The notes: a model not told the origin generated them from the sequence alone. Positions 1-8,202 are shown, counted from the first letter of the stretch. The stretch: 36,712 bases of DNA from Lachnospiraceae bacterium (GCA_017627275.1 JAGAHC010000041.1:1-36712); one strand, 5' to 3'. Program-made: numbers and translations.

Positions 1-90
1 CAACATTCTGCATCCGCCACTATGGCCATCCAGATAATCCATTACGACTTTAACTTTGAACTCATCTGAATACTTCTTTTTCCCTGACAT
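1..90 (-). CDS. IS3-family transposase OrfA, N-terminal fragment (runs off the window)
   Basis: Only the first 30 codons are present, starting at the ATG at 88-90 on the minus strand. The peptide begins MSGKKKYSDEFKVKVVMDYL, the usual opening of the helix-turn-helix OrfA of IS3-family elements, which binds the IS ends and is normally joined to the DDE catalytic OrfB by programmed -1 frameshifting. The coding sequence is open at the window edge. No good Shine-Dalgarno sequence is visible; a hairpin sits just upstream (97-131). Confidence 0.7.
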   Translation of the reverse strand, partial: MSGKKKYSDEFKVKVVMDYLDGHSGGCRML

Positions 91-96
91 GTTAAA

Positions 97-131
97 CCCC
101 TTTCATTAGAGGTTTTGTCTAACGAAAGGGG
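97..131. repeat. Inverted repeat inside the IS end
   Basis: CCCCTTTC (97-104) pairs with GAAAGGGG (124-131), and TTAG/CTAA extend the stem inwards past one mismatch. The hairpin lies between the IS terminus and the transposase start. In IS elements such end-proximal hairpins can limit translation of the transposase from outside transcripts, which is an inference here. Confidence 0.6.
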
Positions 132-185
132 TGCACTTCAGACCGTCTGCTCTTTTCTTCCTATTAAAATAACCGGCAATAAACC

Positions 186-554
186 TTATTTCTTCTTTGC
201 CACTTTCTTGGCAGGAGCTTTCTTTGCAACAGGCTTCTTCACGCCGCTCACCTTTTTCTGTGCGCTCTTCTTCACAGTTGCCTTTGCTGCAGGTTTCTTT
301 GCGACCGCCTTCTTCGCTGCGGGCTTCTTCGCGACTGCCTTCTTTGCTACGGGCTTCTTCGCGACTGCCTTCTTCGCTGCGGGCTTCTTTGCGACTGTCT
401 TCTTTGCTGCGGGCTTCTTCGCGACTTCCTTCTTTGCTGCGGGCTTCTTCGCGACTGCCTTCTTCGCTACAGGCTTCTTTGCAACTGCTTTTTTAGCCGC
501 AGGTTTTTTTGCTGCAGGCTTCTTTGCTGCTACCTTTTTCTTTGCTTCTGCCAT
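186..554 (-). CDS. Lysine/alanine-rich histone H1-like protein
   Basis: This is a 122-residue, very basic, low-complexity protein made almost entirely of repeats of the type [15 protein letters not shown]. It has no aromatic core and no predicted membrane segment. Such KKPAAKK proteins resemble the C-terminal tail of histone H1 and bacterial Hc1/AlgP-like proteins, and are expected to bind DNA or RNA electrostatically and stay disordered. The start at 554 (MAEAKKKV) is preferred over the in-frame ATG at 578 because AAGGAGGAGA lies at the right distance before it. It is transcribed in the same direction as the lipoprotein upstream but about 150 bp away. The repeat length could easily vary between strains. 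Function beyond nucleic-acid binding is not known. Confidence 0.75.
   Translation of the reverse strand: MAEAKKKVAAKKPAAKKPAAKKAVAKKPVAKKAVAKKPAAKKEVAKKPAAKKTVAKKPAAKKAVAKKPVAKKAVAKKPAAKKAVAKKPAAKATVKKSAQKKVSGVKKPVAKKAPAKKVAKKK
301..480. repeat. Six tandem 30-bp coding repeats
   Basis: Within the lysine/alanine-rich gene a 30-bp unit that starts GCGACTGCCTTCTTCGCTGC on the plus strand repeats six times head to tail (301-330 up to 451-480), with degenerate copies on both sides. Each unit encodes ten residues of the AKKP type, so gain or loss of units keeps the reading frame. Confidence 0.85.
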
Positions 555-701
555 AATGAATCTCCTCCTTATAGGCAATCAATGGTACTACTTTATTCAA
601 AAAAAAATTTACCAAAAATACAGAAAAAAATTTGTAATATGTCCTTGCAAGTCCCAGTTTAAAACACTTTTTTTAATGTGTAAAGTTTTTTCTTATGCGT
701 T

Positions 702-1697
702 TTATTCAGAAAAAACTGCAAGAAATTCCGCATCAATATTCTCTTTTGTTAAGGACTTCCACTCCACGAGAATCTCTTCTCCTCCGGTCAGTTTTTCTGT
801 CCACTTATTTTTTGTTTCTTCGTCGACCGGTGTTTCGCCGCCGCTTCCATCCGCGTCATACAGAAAATACACGATGCCGTTTTTGTTTTCATCGACGGCA
901 TCCGGGAATGCATCTTCTCCGAAGCGTCCGGGAAAGGCCCGCAGATCCCAGGGTTCCACGGTTCCAAGCACACCGTACTCCCGCGTTTCAGGATCATACC
1001 TGGTGATCATCCTCGAGCGCTCTCTTCCCGACAGTGTCACCTCTTCCTGCGCATCCGTCTCCATCACGCCGTTTGGAAACAGGCGAACCGGTGTGTGCGA
1101 AGAAAAGAGCCGCTGAAAGGATTCACTCGCCGGATCAAAGACATACGCTTCCATGACCTCCGTATACTCTTCGTCATCCTTCACATACGAAAGCATCAAT
1201 TCCTGTTTGTGATCGCCGTTGACATCAAGCAGGGCGTAATTGAGCGGCTGCGCGTTGACATTCCCTTCTTCTCCGGCAAGACGGTTTGCCGGTTCTCCTT
1301 CGATCCGGGGCAGAGTCCTCTTCACGAGCATCTCTTCCAATGCCTTCGCATAGAAACAATTCCTGACGGTTTCTTCCTGATTGGTCTGAATGACTTTTGC
1401 GGGGAATCCTTCTATTGCCAGAAGATCTGTCGGCGGAACAAGTGTGAAGCTCTTTGGTTTCTCTTCTTCGATCGTTTCTTTTTCGGTCGCTTCTTCTTCG
1501 CCGTGTTCTTCTTCGGCTGCCGCTGCTTCCGAAGAAGGAGCCTCAGCCGTTTCTTCCTCCGATTCCTCCAGGGTCTGCTGTCCCGGATTGCTCGGTCTTC
1601 CGAGCCCCGCGCCCTGATTCTCGCAGGCGGTCATCAAAAGCACGCACAGAATCAGCGCCATGAAAAACCCGATTTTCTGTTTCCGTTGTTTCCTCAT
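702..1697 (-). CDS. Predicted lipoprotein of unknown function
   Basis: A 331-residue protein with a basic N-terminus, a hydrophobic stretch and a lipobox-like LMTAC with the cysteine at residue 25, so it should be lipid-anchored on the outer face of the membrane. Residues about 40-85 are a glutamate/alanine/serine-rich linker. The C-terminal part contains LLDVNGDHKQELMLSYV, a calcium-loop-like pattern typical of secreted proteins that describe 'numeric' FG-GAP-like repeats, and a second LYDADGSGG segment near residue 280. No enzyme family is recognised. The ribosome binding site AGGGGAAG precedes the ATG. It has its own promoter candidate at 1737-1765, which overlaps the end of the ABC transporter gene. 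Confidence 0.7.
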   Translation of the reverse strand: MRKQRKQKIGFFMALILCVLLMTACENQGAGLGRPSNPGQQTLEESEEETAEAPSSEAAAAEEEHGEEEATEKETIEEEKPKSFTLVPPTDLLAIEGFPAKVIQTNQEETVRNCFYAKALEEMLVKRTLPRIEGEPANRLAGEEGNVNAQPLNYALLDVNGDHKQELMLSYVKDDEEYTEVMEAYVFDPASESFQRLFSSHTPVRLFPNGVMETDAQEEVTLSGRERSRMITRYDPETREYGVLGTVEPWDLRAFPGRFGEDAFPDAVDENKNGIVYFLYDADGSGGETPVDEETKNKWTEKLTGGEEILVEWKSLTKENIDAEFLAVFSE

Positions 1698-1736
1698 TTG
1701 CTGTCTTCCCCTCTGCCAAAAGAAAATTGTGTTTTC

Positions 1737-1765
1737 ATCATATTCTATTTTTCACGGCTCCTCAA
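1737..1765 (-). promoter_or_regulatory. Promoter candidate for the lipoprotein gene
   Basis: On the minus strand TTGAGG (1760-1765) and TATGAT (1737-1742) are separated by exactly 17 bp and lie about 40 bp before the lipoprotein start. The -35 element lies inside the last codons of the ABC transporter gene. Confidence 0.5.
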
Positions 1766-3740
1766 CCGAAAGCGGCCCCTTCGGCAGCGGGAATCCGAAA
1801 TCGGAGAAGTCAGGTTCTCTGACCTCCACGGTCGGGATCGTATAGTTTTCGATCCACTCGGCATACTCTTCGTCCACCTCTGTCCTTCCCTGGTCCGCCG
1901 TGACGTTTTCCTCTTCCCTGCCGTTTACGCCGAACTGCGTATTGTACAGCTCCGTATAGACACCGCCTCTTCCGACCAGGTCCTCATGGACGCCGCGTTC
2001 TACAATCTCCCCGTCCTTGATGACAAGGATCTCGTCGGCCGACAGGATCGTAGACAAGCGGTGTGCGATCAGGATGCTGGTCCTTGTGGCAACAAGCGGA
2101 TCGATCGCCGCCTGGATCTTGCTCTCGGAAATGGAATCCAGCGCGCTCGTCGCTTCGTCAAAGATCAGAAGCGCGGGGTCTCTGAGTAAAACGCGCGCAA
2201 TGGAGATCCTCTGTTTCTCTCCGCCGGAGAGTTTGAGGCCTCTGTTGCCGACAACCGTATCCAGCCCCTCTTCCTGATTCCTGATGAAGTCATAGATGTT
2301 TGCCTTCTCACAGGCTTCGATCAGTTCCTCTTCCGTTGCCTCCGGCTTTACATACAGAAGATTCTCCCGAATGGTCCCGTTGAACAGATAGGTGTCCTGC
2401 GTGACGACACCGATGTTCCCGCGCAGGAAGGCCAGATCCAGTTCTTTGACATTGATGCCGTCAAATAAAACTTCTCCGTCTGTCACGTCATAGAGCCGCG
2501 GGATCAGATTGATCAGTGTGCTCTTGCCCGAGCCCGAAGGTCCTACGATGGCGATGCTGTGTCCGCTCTCAAGCCGGAAGCTCACGTTTTTCAAAACCAT
2601 TCTGGAAGGCTCATAGGCAAAGTTTACGTTTTTGAATTCGACACATCCTTCCGCGCGCTCCGGGATCTTTGCGTCTTTCGCATTCCGGATCTCCACCGGC
2701 ATATCGAAGTAATCAAAGATGCGCGTAAAAAGCGCCATGGACCGGATCCAGTCCACCTGAATGTTTAAGAGCTGATTGACCGGCCCGTAGAGTTTGCCAA
2801 GCAGCGCCACGAGCACCGAGATGTCACCGACTGTCAGTGCAGCGCCGCGCTTGATCATCAGGATGCCGCCGACAAGATATAAGAGCATCGGGCCGACACT
2901 GGTGATCGTGGAGAGGACGACAAAAAACCAGCGGCCCGCCATCCGCTCCCTGATATTGAGCCGGACCATTTTCTCGTTTGCTTTTTCGTAACGCTGATAC
3001 TCCGCCTCTTCTTTCGAAAAGAGTTTCACCAGCGTCTGGCCGCTCACCGAAAGCGTCTCGTTTAAGATCCCGTTGATCTCATCGTTGCATTCCTGCGACT
3101 CCCTGGTCAGTTCCCATCTCGTCTTTCCGGCAATCCGCGTCGGGATTGTAAACAGCGGAACGATGACGATGCTGACGAGGGTCATCAGATAGTTTTTCTG
3201 CAGCATGGCGATCAGCGCAATGATCAGCGTGATGCTGTTGGACAGGATGCTCGTGAAGGTATTGGTAACGATCTGCTGCACGCCGTCGATGTCGCTCGTC
3301 ATGCGTGTGATGATGTCGCCCTGATTGTTGGAGGTAAAGAAGCGCTGCGACATGGACTGCAGATGCCGGTACATCTGATTGCGCATATCAAAGGTGATGT
3401 GCTGCGCGATCCACGTATTCAGATAGCTTTCCAGGACGCCGACGAGATTGGCCCCCACATAGACAAGCAGGGTCATCACGATGTAAAAGACCAGCTTCTG
3501 AAAATCCCTGCCGATCAGACCGTCATCAATGATGCGTCCGGTCAGGATCGCCGGAAGCATATTCAAAAAGGAAGAAACGACGATACAGCACAGCACAACA
3601 AAGAGCTGCGGCCCATAAGGTTTCAGATAAGAAAAAACACGTGCCAGCAGCTCTTTAGTAATTTTGGGTCGATTCTGTTTTTCTTCTTCCGTTAAAAACT
3701 TTCCGCCTCGCCCCATGCCGGGGCCGCCCATAGGAGGCAT
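1752..3740 (-). CDS. ABC exporter, fused membrane and ATPase domains
   Basis: A 662-residue half-transporter of the MsbA/LmrA/YheI type, the usual length plus a tail. Residues about 45-330 form the six-helix exporter domain. The ATPase domain follows with Walker A GPSGSGKST, signature LSGGEKQ, Walker [14 protein letters not shown] and the switch histidine in IAHRLST, so it should be catalytically competent. The N-terminus MPPMGGPGMGRGGK is glycine-rich, common in this subfamily. An acidic tail of about 55 residues follows the ATPase. These exporters act as homo- or heterodimers and move drugs, lipids or peptides outwards; the substrate cannot be read from the sequence. Its start lies 3 bp after the deoC stop, with GGAGAAG as ribosome binding site, so it is probably cotranscribed. 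No partner half-transporter is next to it. Confidence 0.9.
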   Translation of the reverse strand: MPPMGGPGMGRGGKFLTEEEKQNRPKITKELLARVFSYLKPYGPQLFVVLCCIVVSSFLNMLPAILTGRIIDDGLIGRDFQKLVFYIVMTLLVYVGANLVGVLESYLNTWIAQHITFDMRNQMYRHLQSMSQRFFTSNNQGDIITRMTSDIDGVQQIVTNTFTSILSNSITLIIALIAMLQKNYLMTLVSIVIVPLFTIPTRIAGKTRWELTRESQECNDEINGILNETLSVSGQTLVKLFSKEEAEYQRYEKANEKMVRLNIRERMAGRWFFVVLSTITSVGPMLLYLVGGILMIKRGAALTVGDISVLVALLGKLYGPVNQLLNIQVDWIRSMALFTRIFDYFDMPVEIRNAKDAKIPERAEGCVEFKNVNFAYEPSRMVLKNVSFRLESGHSIAIVGPSGSGKSTLINLIPRLYDVTDGEVLFDGINVKELDLAFLRGNIGVVTQDTYLFNGTIRENLLYVKPEATEEELIEACEKANIYDFIRNQEEGLDTVVGNRGLKLSGGEKQRISIARVLLRDPALLIFDEATSALDSISESKIQAAIDPLVATRTSILIAHRLSTILSADEILVIKDGEIVERGVHEDLVGRGGVYTELYNTQFGVNGREEENVTADQGRTEVDEEYAEWIENYTIPTVEVREPDFSDFGFPLPKGPLSVEEP

Positions 3741-3743
3741 CTC

Positions 3744-4400
3744 TTACTTCTCCATTTGTTTTAAGATGTTAACGATCCGGCTGGTGCCAAGACGTGAAGC
3801 GCCAAGCTCCATGAATTTCTCCGCATCCTCTAAGGAGGAGATCCCGCCGGCCGCTTTGATCTTCACCCCGGCGCCGATGTGCTGCGCAAACAGGGCGACG
3901 TCTTCAAAGGTGGCACCCGCCGTGGAAAACCCGGTGGATGTCTTGATGAAGTCAGCCCCTGCCGCCGTCACGATCCTGCACATCCTGATCTTTTCTTCTT
4001 CCGTCAGCAGGCAAGTCTCGATGATCACCTTCAGGATATGATCGCCGCAGGCTGCCTTGATCTCTCTGATCTCTTCTTCGATGAAGTCATCTTCATTCGC
4101 TTTCAGTCTGCCGATGTTGATGACCATGTCGATCTCGTCCGCGCCGTTTGCGAGCGCGTCCTTCGTCTCAAACACCTTGGTCTTCGTCGTCATGTTGCCG
4201 TTGGGGAAACCGATGACCGTGCAGACCTTCATCCGGTCCTGCACATAGTCCTTTGCCTGTTTCACATAGCAGGGCGGGATGCAGACCGATGCGGTCTGAA
4301 AGCGGATCGCGTCATCACACAGCGCTTTGATCTGTTCCCAGGTCGCCTCCTGCTTCAATAATGTATGGTCACATGCGCCCGCAATTTTCTGAATATCCAT
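3744..4400 (-). CDS. deoC: Deoxyribose-phosphate aldolase
   Basis: A 218-residue TIM-barrel class I aldolase that splits 2-deoxyribose-5-phosphate into acetaldehyde and glyceraldehyde-3-phosphate, the last step of deoxynucleoside use. The Schiff-base lysine is in DFIKTSTGF, the second active-site lysine in VKIKAAGGI, and the family segment [11 protein letters not shown] is present. Length is normal for the short bacterial form. It lies in a tight minus-strand series: the CoA-transferase gene ends 29 bp upstream and the ABC exporter starts 3 bp downstream. The usual deo partners (deoA, deoD, pdp, deoB) are absent from the window, so its link with the neighbours looks like transcriptional convenience rather than a deo operon. 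The product glyceraldehyde-3-phosphate joins the transketolase route encoded at 17860-19621. Confidence 0.95.
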   Translation of the reverse strand: MDIQKIAGACDHTLLKQEATWEQIKALCDDAIRFQTASVCIPPCYVKQAKDYVQDRMKVCTVIGFPNGNMTTKTKVFETKDALANGADEIDMVINIGRLKANEDDFIEEEIREIKAACGDHILKVIIETCLLTEEEKIRMCRIVTAAGADFIKTSTGFSTAGATFEDVALFAQHIGAGVKIKAAGGISSLEDAEKFMELGASRLGTSRIVNILKQMEK

Positions 4401-4429
4401 CCCGTATCCTTTCTCTCTGTGATTCTCTC

Positions 4430-5749
4430 TTACTTATAGTTCTCTTCCGCATAGCGCATCAGTTCCTCCCGGAAATCCGGATGCGCGATCTCCGCCATCG
4501 CCGTTGCCCGCTCGAGCAGGGTCAGGCCGGAGAGTTTGGCTACGCCGTATTCGGTCGCCACATATTGTATCATACCACGCGGCGCCGATACCGTGCTCCC
4601 GCCCGGAATAAAAGGAACGATATTGGATTTCAGAGACCCGTCTTTCTTTTTGTGAGTGGATGCCAGGCAGATGAAGCCCTTCCCGCCCTTGGAGCGGAAC
4701 GCGCCTTCCAGGAAATCCAGCTGGCCGCCCGTGCCGGACAGCTGCCTTGTTCCCGCGGACTCCGCATTCTCCTGTCCCATGAGGTCCAGTTCCACGCCGC
4801 CGTTGATGCTGATGACATTGGACATCTTTGCGATCCGCTCCGGCGAATGCACGTAGTCCACGTCGCCGGGACGGAAAATATCCGGCTCATTGCGCAGCCA
4901 GTCGTAAAACTCTTCCGAACCCATGGCAAGGTTCCAGGTGGAACGCCCCGTATCGATCTCCTTCTTCGCGTTGGTGAGTTTCCCGGCTTTATAGATTGCC
5001 AGGAACGCATCGCTGATGGTGCCGGTATGGCAGCCCAGATCCTGCAGATCAGACTGTGCGATCATATTCGCGACCGTAAACGGTACGCCGCCGACGCCGA
5101 GGGAAAGCACGGCGCCGTTCGGGATCTCCTTCATCACGTGCTCCGCGATCTTGATCTCCGTCTCGGAAGGATCCTTATAGGTACGGATCGGCAGCGGCTC
5201 GTGTTCTCCTTCTACGATGTAATCCGCTTCCGAAAGATGGACTCTGTGCAGTTCATCCGGTCCCTGCAGCATCGGGAAATGCTCGTTGATCTCAAAGACG
5301 ACCGTACGCGCGTTTTCAAAGATCGTACGCCATGCATAGTTGCCGATCCCCAGGCCGCAGTATCCGTTTTCGTCCGGTCTGGACACCGGCACAAAGGCCA
5401 CGTCCACGCGGATGTGATTGCGGTACAGTTCCGGAAGATACCGCAGGATCATCGGCATAAAACGCACCAGTCCGCGGGACTGGAGCTTGCGTTCATAATC
5501 TCCGATGTGCCAGCTGTAATAGGTAAATGCCTTCTGCTCCGGGTCGCATTCCACCGCCTCGATCCACGGGCGGATGACGAGGCCGCCGCGGATCTTCACA
5601 TCCCGCAGCTCGTCCCTGCGTGCCGCAAGCGCCTTGTCCATCAGTTCCGGAAAGCCTGCTCCGAAGCCGTAATCCACATAATCTCCGGACTGTACGGCCT
5701 TTGCCGCCTCCTCCGGGGTCACCATTTTCGATAAATAATCCCGCCGCAT
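4430..5749 (-). CDS. Acetyl-CoA hydrolase/transferase family protein (butyryl-CoA:acetate CoA-transferase-like) with Gly at the catalytic Glu site
   Basis: A 439-residue family I CoA-transferase that resembles butyryl-CoA:acetate and 4-hydroxybutyrate CoA-transferases along its whole length. Typical segments are [20 protein letters not shown] near the N-terminus, [16 protein letters not shown] around residue 215, and [20 protein letters not shown] around 335. In characterised members the acyl-glutamyl intermediate forms on the Glu of an HTE motif after DLG; here residues 241-243 read HTG (codon 5021-5023, GGC), so that Glu is missing. The protein may therefore be inactive as a transferase, act as a thioesterase or binding protein, or use another residue. 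AGGAGAAG precedes the start. The OYE gene ends 9 bp upstream and deoC begins 29 bp downstream. The family call is firm; the reaction is not. Confidence 0.85.
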   Translation of the reverse strand: MRRDYLSKMVTPEEAAKAVQSGDYVDYGFGAGFPELMDKALAARRDELRDVKIRGGLVIRPWIEAVECDPEQKAFTYYSWHIGDYERKLQSRGLVRFMPMILRYLPELYRNHIRVDVAFVPVSRPDENGYCGLGIGNYAWRTIFENARTVVFEINEHFPMLQGPDELHRVHLSEADYIVEGEHEPLPIRTYKDPSETEIKIAEHVMKEIPNGAVLSLGVGGVPFTVANMIAQSDLQDLGCHTGTISDAFLAIYKAGKLTNAKKEIDTGRSTWNLAMGSEEFYDWLRNEPDIFRPGDVDYVHSPERIAKMSNVISINGGVELDLMGQENAESAGTRQLSGTGGQLDFLEGAFRSKGGKGFICLASTHKKKDGSLKSNIVPFIPGGSTVSAPRGMIQYVATEYGVAKLSGLTLLERATAMAEIAHPDFREELMRYAEENYK

Positions 5750-5758
5750 CTTCTTCTC

Positions 5759-6760
5759 CTATTGTTCAAATTCGTTTTTTGCCCAGTCCGCGTCCTGCAG
5801 CAGCGCTCTGCCGACGCCGATCAGGTCCGCTGTCCCGTTTTCCAGGAAAGAATCCGCCTCATCAAGCGTCTTGATCCCGCCGGTCAGGATGACCGGGATC
5901 TGCACCGCTTCTTTCACTGCCTTCGTTTCTTCCGCAAAGTACCCGGGCTCGTCATGGCCCTCCAGCGTAAACCGACACATCCCGCCCGAAATATCCAGGA
6001 GATCCGCACCGGCGTCTTCCAGAAGCTTTGCCGCTTTCACCGCGTCCGCGATGTCATTGCCGCCTTCGCAGTGGTCGGATGCGCCCAGACGCACGGCAAT
6101 GAGATAGTCTTCTCCCACTGCTTTCCGTACCGCCTGCAGGATCTCACAATGGAGCCGCACCCGGTTTTCGACACTCCCGCCGTAGCCGTCCTCGCGGTGA
6201 TTGGTTAACGGCGAATAAAACTGATTCAGCAGATAGGAATGCGCGGAATGGATCTCCACGCCGTCGTAGCCCGCTTCTTTTGCACGGACCGATGCTTCGA
6301 CATACGTCTGCACCAGTCGTTTCAGTTCTTCTTCCGTCAACGCGCGCGGCATCTCCTGTGCCGGCACCTTGGAAATGGACGGTTGCAGGCAGGCGCTGGC
6401 GCTCACGACCTCTTCCCCCGAGATCTCCCTTGTCGTAGCGCTCCCCGCATGATTGAACTGCGCAATGACCGGCGTATCATAGCGGTGAAAAAGATCCGTC
6501 AGTTTCTTCAATCCGGGAAGCACTTCGTCGGAAGCGATGGAAAGCATCTTCTTATTGGCCCTTCCCTGCGCACTGATGTAGGCATGCTCCGTGATGCCAA
6601 GTCCGATATGTCCGCTTTTGATGCGGGCCTCGTAATGCGCAAGCAGTTCTTCCGTGACCTTCCCCTCTTCATCCGCGATGTAGGTCGCCATCGGCGGCAT
6701 GACCAGACAGTTCTTCAGGTTTATGGTTTTGACAGACAGGCTTTCTTCGATTCTTCTCAT
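5759..6760 (-). CDS. NADH:flavin oxidoreductase, Old Yellow Enzyme family (single-domain)
   Basis: A 333-residue FMN TIM-barrel of the OYE family, which reduces activated C=C bonds of enones or enoates with NAD(P)H. Visible family segments are CLVMPPMAT near the N-terminus, QFNHAGSA, EIHSAHSYLLNQFYSPLTN, the REDGYGGSVENR loop, ISGGM and VGRALLQD. It lacks the C-terminal iron-sulfur and FAD domains of 2,4-dienoyl-CoA reductase or BaiCD, so it needs direct NAD(P)H. The start at 6760 (MRRIEESL) is chosen over an in-frame ATG 69 codons earlier, because AAAGGAAG precedes it and the upstream part overlaps other coding sequence. The start codon overlaps the stop of the 47-residue membrane ORF (ATGA), suggesting translational coupling. 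It is followed after 9 bp by the CoA-transferase gene. The natural substrate is unknown. Confidence 0.88.
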   Translation of the reverse strand: MRRIEESLSVKTINLKNCLVMPPMATYIADEEGKVTEELLAHYEARIKSGHIGLGITEHAYISAQGRANKKMLSIASDEVLPGLKKLTDLFHRYDTPVIAQFNHAGSATTREISGEEVVSASACLQPSISKVPAQEMPRALTEEELKRLVQTYVEASVRAKEAGYDGVEIHSAHSYLLNQFYSPLTNHREDGYGGSVENRVRLHCEILQAVRKAVGEDYLIAVRLGASDHCEGGNDIADAVKAAKLLEDAGADLLDISGGMCRFTLEGHDEPGYFAEETKAVKEAVQIPVILTGGIKTLDEADSFLENGTADLIGVGRALLQDADWAKNEFEQ

Positions 6761-6900
6761 ATTCTTCCTTTCTTTCTCTTCAGGAGTCCTGTCAGAAACC
6801 CCGACTGCTCCGCTTTGATAAAACCAATCTTCCCGAGAATGAATCCGATCAGGATCAGAACCGATAATACAAAGACCTGTTGCAGCACTAACAGCGTCAA
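6757..6900 (-). CDS. 47-residue membrane micro-ORF resembling the first helix of AEC (auxin efflux carrier) transporters
   Basis: A TTG at 6898-6900 opens a frame that stops at the TGA at 6757-6759. The peptide runs MTLLVLQQVFVLSVLILIGF and continues ILGKIGFIKAEQSGFLTGLL, then a basic tail KRKKGRI. The hydrophobic stretch followed by ILGKxGxI and a helix with GFLTGLL closely resembles the N-terminus of AEC-family permeases, which are normally about 310 residues. AGGGGGAG lies 11 bp upstream, a rather long spacing. The stop overlaps the OYE start as ATGA. It is either a decayed AEC gene whose remaining 85 percent was deleted, or a retained single-span microprotein; the intact coupling keeps the second possibility open. 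Confidence 0.5.
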   Translation of the reverse strand: MTLLVLQQVFVLSVLILIGFILGKIGFIKAEQSGFLTGLLKRKKGRI

Positions 6901-6918
6901 GTTTTCTCTTACTCCCCC

Positions 6919-7662
6919 TTATGCCTTTGCAGGCCATTTCTGTCCGGACGCAAGCCACAGGCCGCATCCGACGATCAAAACGCCTCCGACAAGATTGCCC
7001 GCGGTAACGGGAATCAGATTATGCAGGAGAGCCGCCATCAGTTTGGAGACCCCTTCACCAAAGGAAGATGATAAAAAGGCATCCCCGGCGAAATAATACA
7101 TATTGGCGATGCTGTGTTCAAATCCGCACAGGACAAAGGCCATCGTCGGGAAAAAGGCGGCAAGGAGCTTACCTGCCGTCTCTGTCGCCGTCGTCGCACC
7201 GTACACCGCGACGCAGACCAGGATGTTGCAGAGGATCGCCTTCACAAAGAGCGTCGGGACAGGCGCGGACATCTTTGCCGCTGCCGTCTGCTGCAGCAGC
7301 GCCTTCACCTCATCCGGCGCGATATACGCGGCGCAGAGCCCGATGAAGAGCGCGCCGATGCCGTTGCCGAGCCAGGACAGGCAGAGATTGCGCAGCAGGC
7401 TTTTCGTATCCTCTTTTCCGGCAAGGACCGGAATGATCAGCAGGTTGTTGCCGGTAAAGAGTTCCGACCCCGTCAGCACGACCATGATGAGGCCCACCGG
7501 GAAGACACAGGACGCAACGACCTTGCTGCCCGTCTCCATCGTGGCGATCTGGCTGGCATAGCCGCCAAGCGCGATGAACATTCCCGCGAAGATCGCGCCC
7601 TTCCAGAGCGTGAGCGTGCTCTTCGATAGTTTTTTAATACCTGCCTGTAAATACAGATCCAT
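6919..7662 (-). CDS. Formate/nitrite transporter (FNT) family channel
   Basis: A 247-residue, six-helix membrane protein of the FNT family (FocA, NirC, HSC), pentameric channels for small monovalent anions such as formate, nitrite or hydrosulfide. Family segments present are AGMFIALGGYASQ, LTGSELFTGNNLL, and GFEHSIANMYYF with the pore histidine, plus a C-terminal GNLVGG. Length is somewhat short for FocA because the cytoplasmic tails are brief. GGAGGAAGAAAGGA precedes the ATG. In an acid-forming anaerobe formate export is the most likely job, but the substrate cannot be told from sequence. No pyruvate-formate lyase gene is in the window. It is the first gene of the minus-strand block that continues to deoC and the ABC exporter. 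Confidence 0.9.
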   Translation of the reverse strand: MDLYLQAGIKKLSKSTLTLWKGAIFAGMFIALGGYASQIATMETGSKVVASCVFPVGLIMVVLTGSELFTGNNLLIIPVLAGKEDTKSLLRNLCLSWLGNGIGALFIGLCAAYIAPDEVKALLQQTAAAKMSAPVPTLFVKAILCNILVCVAVYGATTATETAGKLLAAFFPTMAFVLCGFEHSIANMYYFAGDAFLSSSFGEGVSKLMAALLHNLIPVTAGNLVGGVLIVGCGLWLASGQKWPAKA

Positions 7663-7966
7663 TCCTTTCTTCCTCCAATCGGTCGGCTTTTCCTACTCTT
7701 TCATATCTGCCAGGATGGACAGCATTTCTTCCTTGCGATATGGAAAATCTTCATGTTTTTATTATACCCATATTATTGACTCGAAATCACCCAGTCTCTC
7801 CATCCTATATAATCGATCCTATTCAAATTCATGGTTAATTCTAAAGATTATATCCTGTTTTATCCATAGTTTCCCGTCAAAAGAGGCCGCATCAACGGCC
7901 CCTTTACTAACAAGTATAGATTTACTCATCTACCCTGTAACCGCTTGTCAAGGACTTTTTAATACC
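7663..7966. other. Intergenic region that probably contains the left end of the mobile element
   Basis: No gene is supported here. Reading towards the FNT gene, the minus strand has a good -10 (TATAAT, 7761-7766) without a convincing -35, and about 60 bp before FNT the short tail frame RKEEMLSILADMKE ends in a stop; this may be the last trace of a disrupted host gene. Base composition falls from GC-rich to AT-rich near 7740-7770, so the boundary of the integrative element probably lies between about 7740 and 7880. No clear direct repeat with the region 16500-16580 could be found by eye. Confidence 0.45.
7883..7902 (-). terminator. Terminator-like hairpin after tnpW
   Basis: On the minus strand GGCCG, a six-base loop, CGGCC and then TCTTTTG follow the tnpW stop by about 65 bp. 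The stem is short but GC-rich and flanked by complementary A/T bases, so it can work as an intrinsic terminator. Confidence 0.5.
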
Positions 7967-8137
7967 TTACTCGATCTTTTTTGATGGATTCTTTACTTCA
8001 TCTCGAATCATGCGCTCTATTTTCTGCTGCATATCTTCCTTAGCTTTCTCGTTAAAATGAACTCTTACCCTGTAAGTTATACCGCCAATCTTCTTGAAAA
8101 TGGTCGGCACTTTCTTTTCTTCTCTTTGTTCACTCAA
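7967..8137 (-). CDS. tnpW: TnpW-like transposon-encoded small protein
   Basis: A 56-residue protein read from a TTG start at 8137; the nearby ATG at about 8143 is out of frame or stops at once. It contains PTIFKKIGGITYRVRVHF and then NEKAKEDMQQKIERMI, which match the conserved small TnpW protein found beside TnpX-type recombinase elements (recalled family pattern). GAGGGTG lies upstream as ribosome binding site. It lies downstream of the relaxase on the same strand, at the far end of the element from the recombinase, as in Tn4451 relatives. Its molecular job is not established in the family. It was too short to be obvious as a gene and uses a non-ATG start. Confidence 0.75.
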   Translation of the reverse strand: MSEQREEKKVPTIFKKIGGITYRVRVHFNEKAKEDMQQKIERMIRDEVKNPSKKIE

Positions 8138-8202
8138 TATACATCACCCTCTTTCAAGACATAAAAATAGCGATTGTCTTTCTTTTCCCGAATGACAATC
8201 GC

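Larger units (their letters stand above)
1..140 (-). mobile_element. End of an IS3-family (IS150-like) insertion sequence
   Basis: The left window edge holds the 5' end of an insertion sequence read on the minus strand. The minus strand starts near 140 with TGAAGTGCACCCC, then GTTAGACAAAA, and then an orfA-like start codon at 90. This TG...CACCCC...GTTAGACA arrangement resembles the terminal repeat of IS150-group IS3 elements (recalled, not searched). The rest of the element lies outside the window, so completeness cannot be judged. The outer boundary near 140 is an estimate. Confidence 0.6.

Noticed and set aside
115-1116. Long plus-strand frame across the lysine/alanine-rich gene
   Set aside because: Its [12 protein letters not shown] repeats are simply the antisense of the AAKKP repeats, and it runs into the antisense of the lipoprotein gene without a ribosome binding site.
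4361-5734. 457-codon plus-strand frame opposite the CoA-transferase
   Set aside because: Antisense frame of a clearly conserved gene, no recognisable domain, caused by GC-rich wobble positions.
7574-7984. 136-codon plus-strand frame at the left element boundary
   Set aside because: Begins inside the FNT gene in antisense, has no domain, and crosses the composition change.
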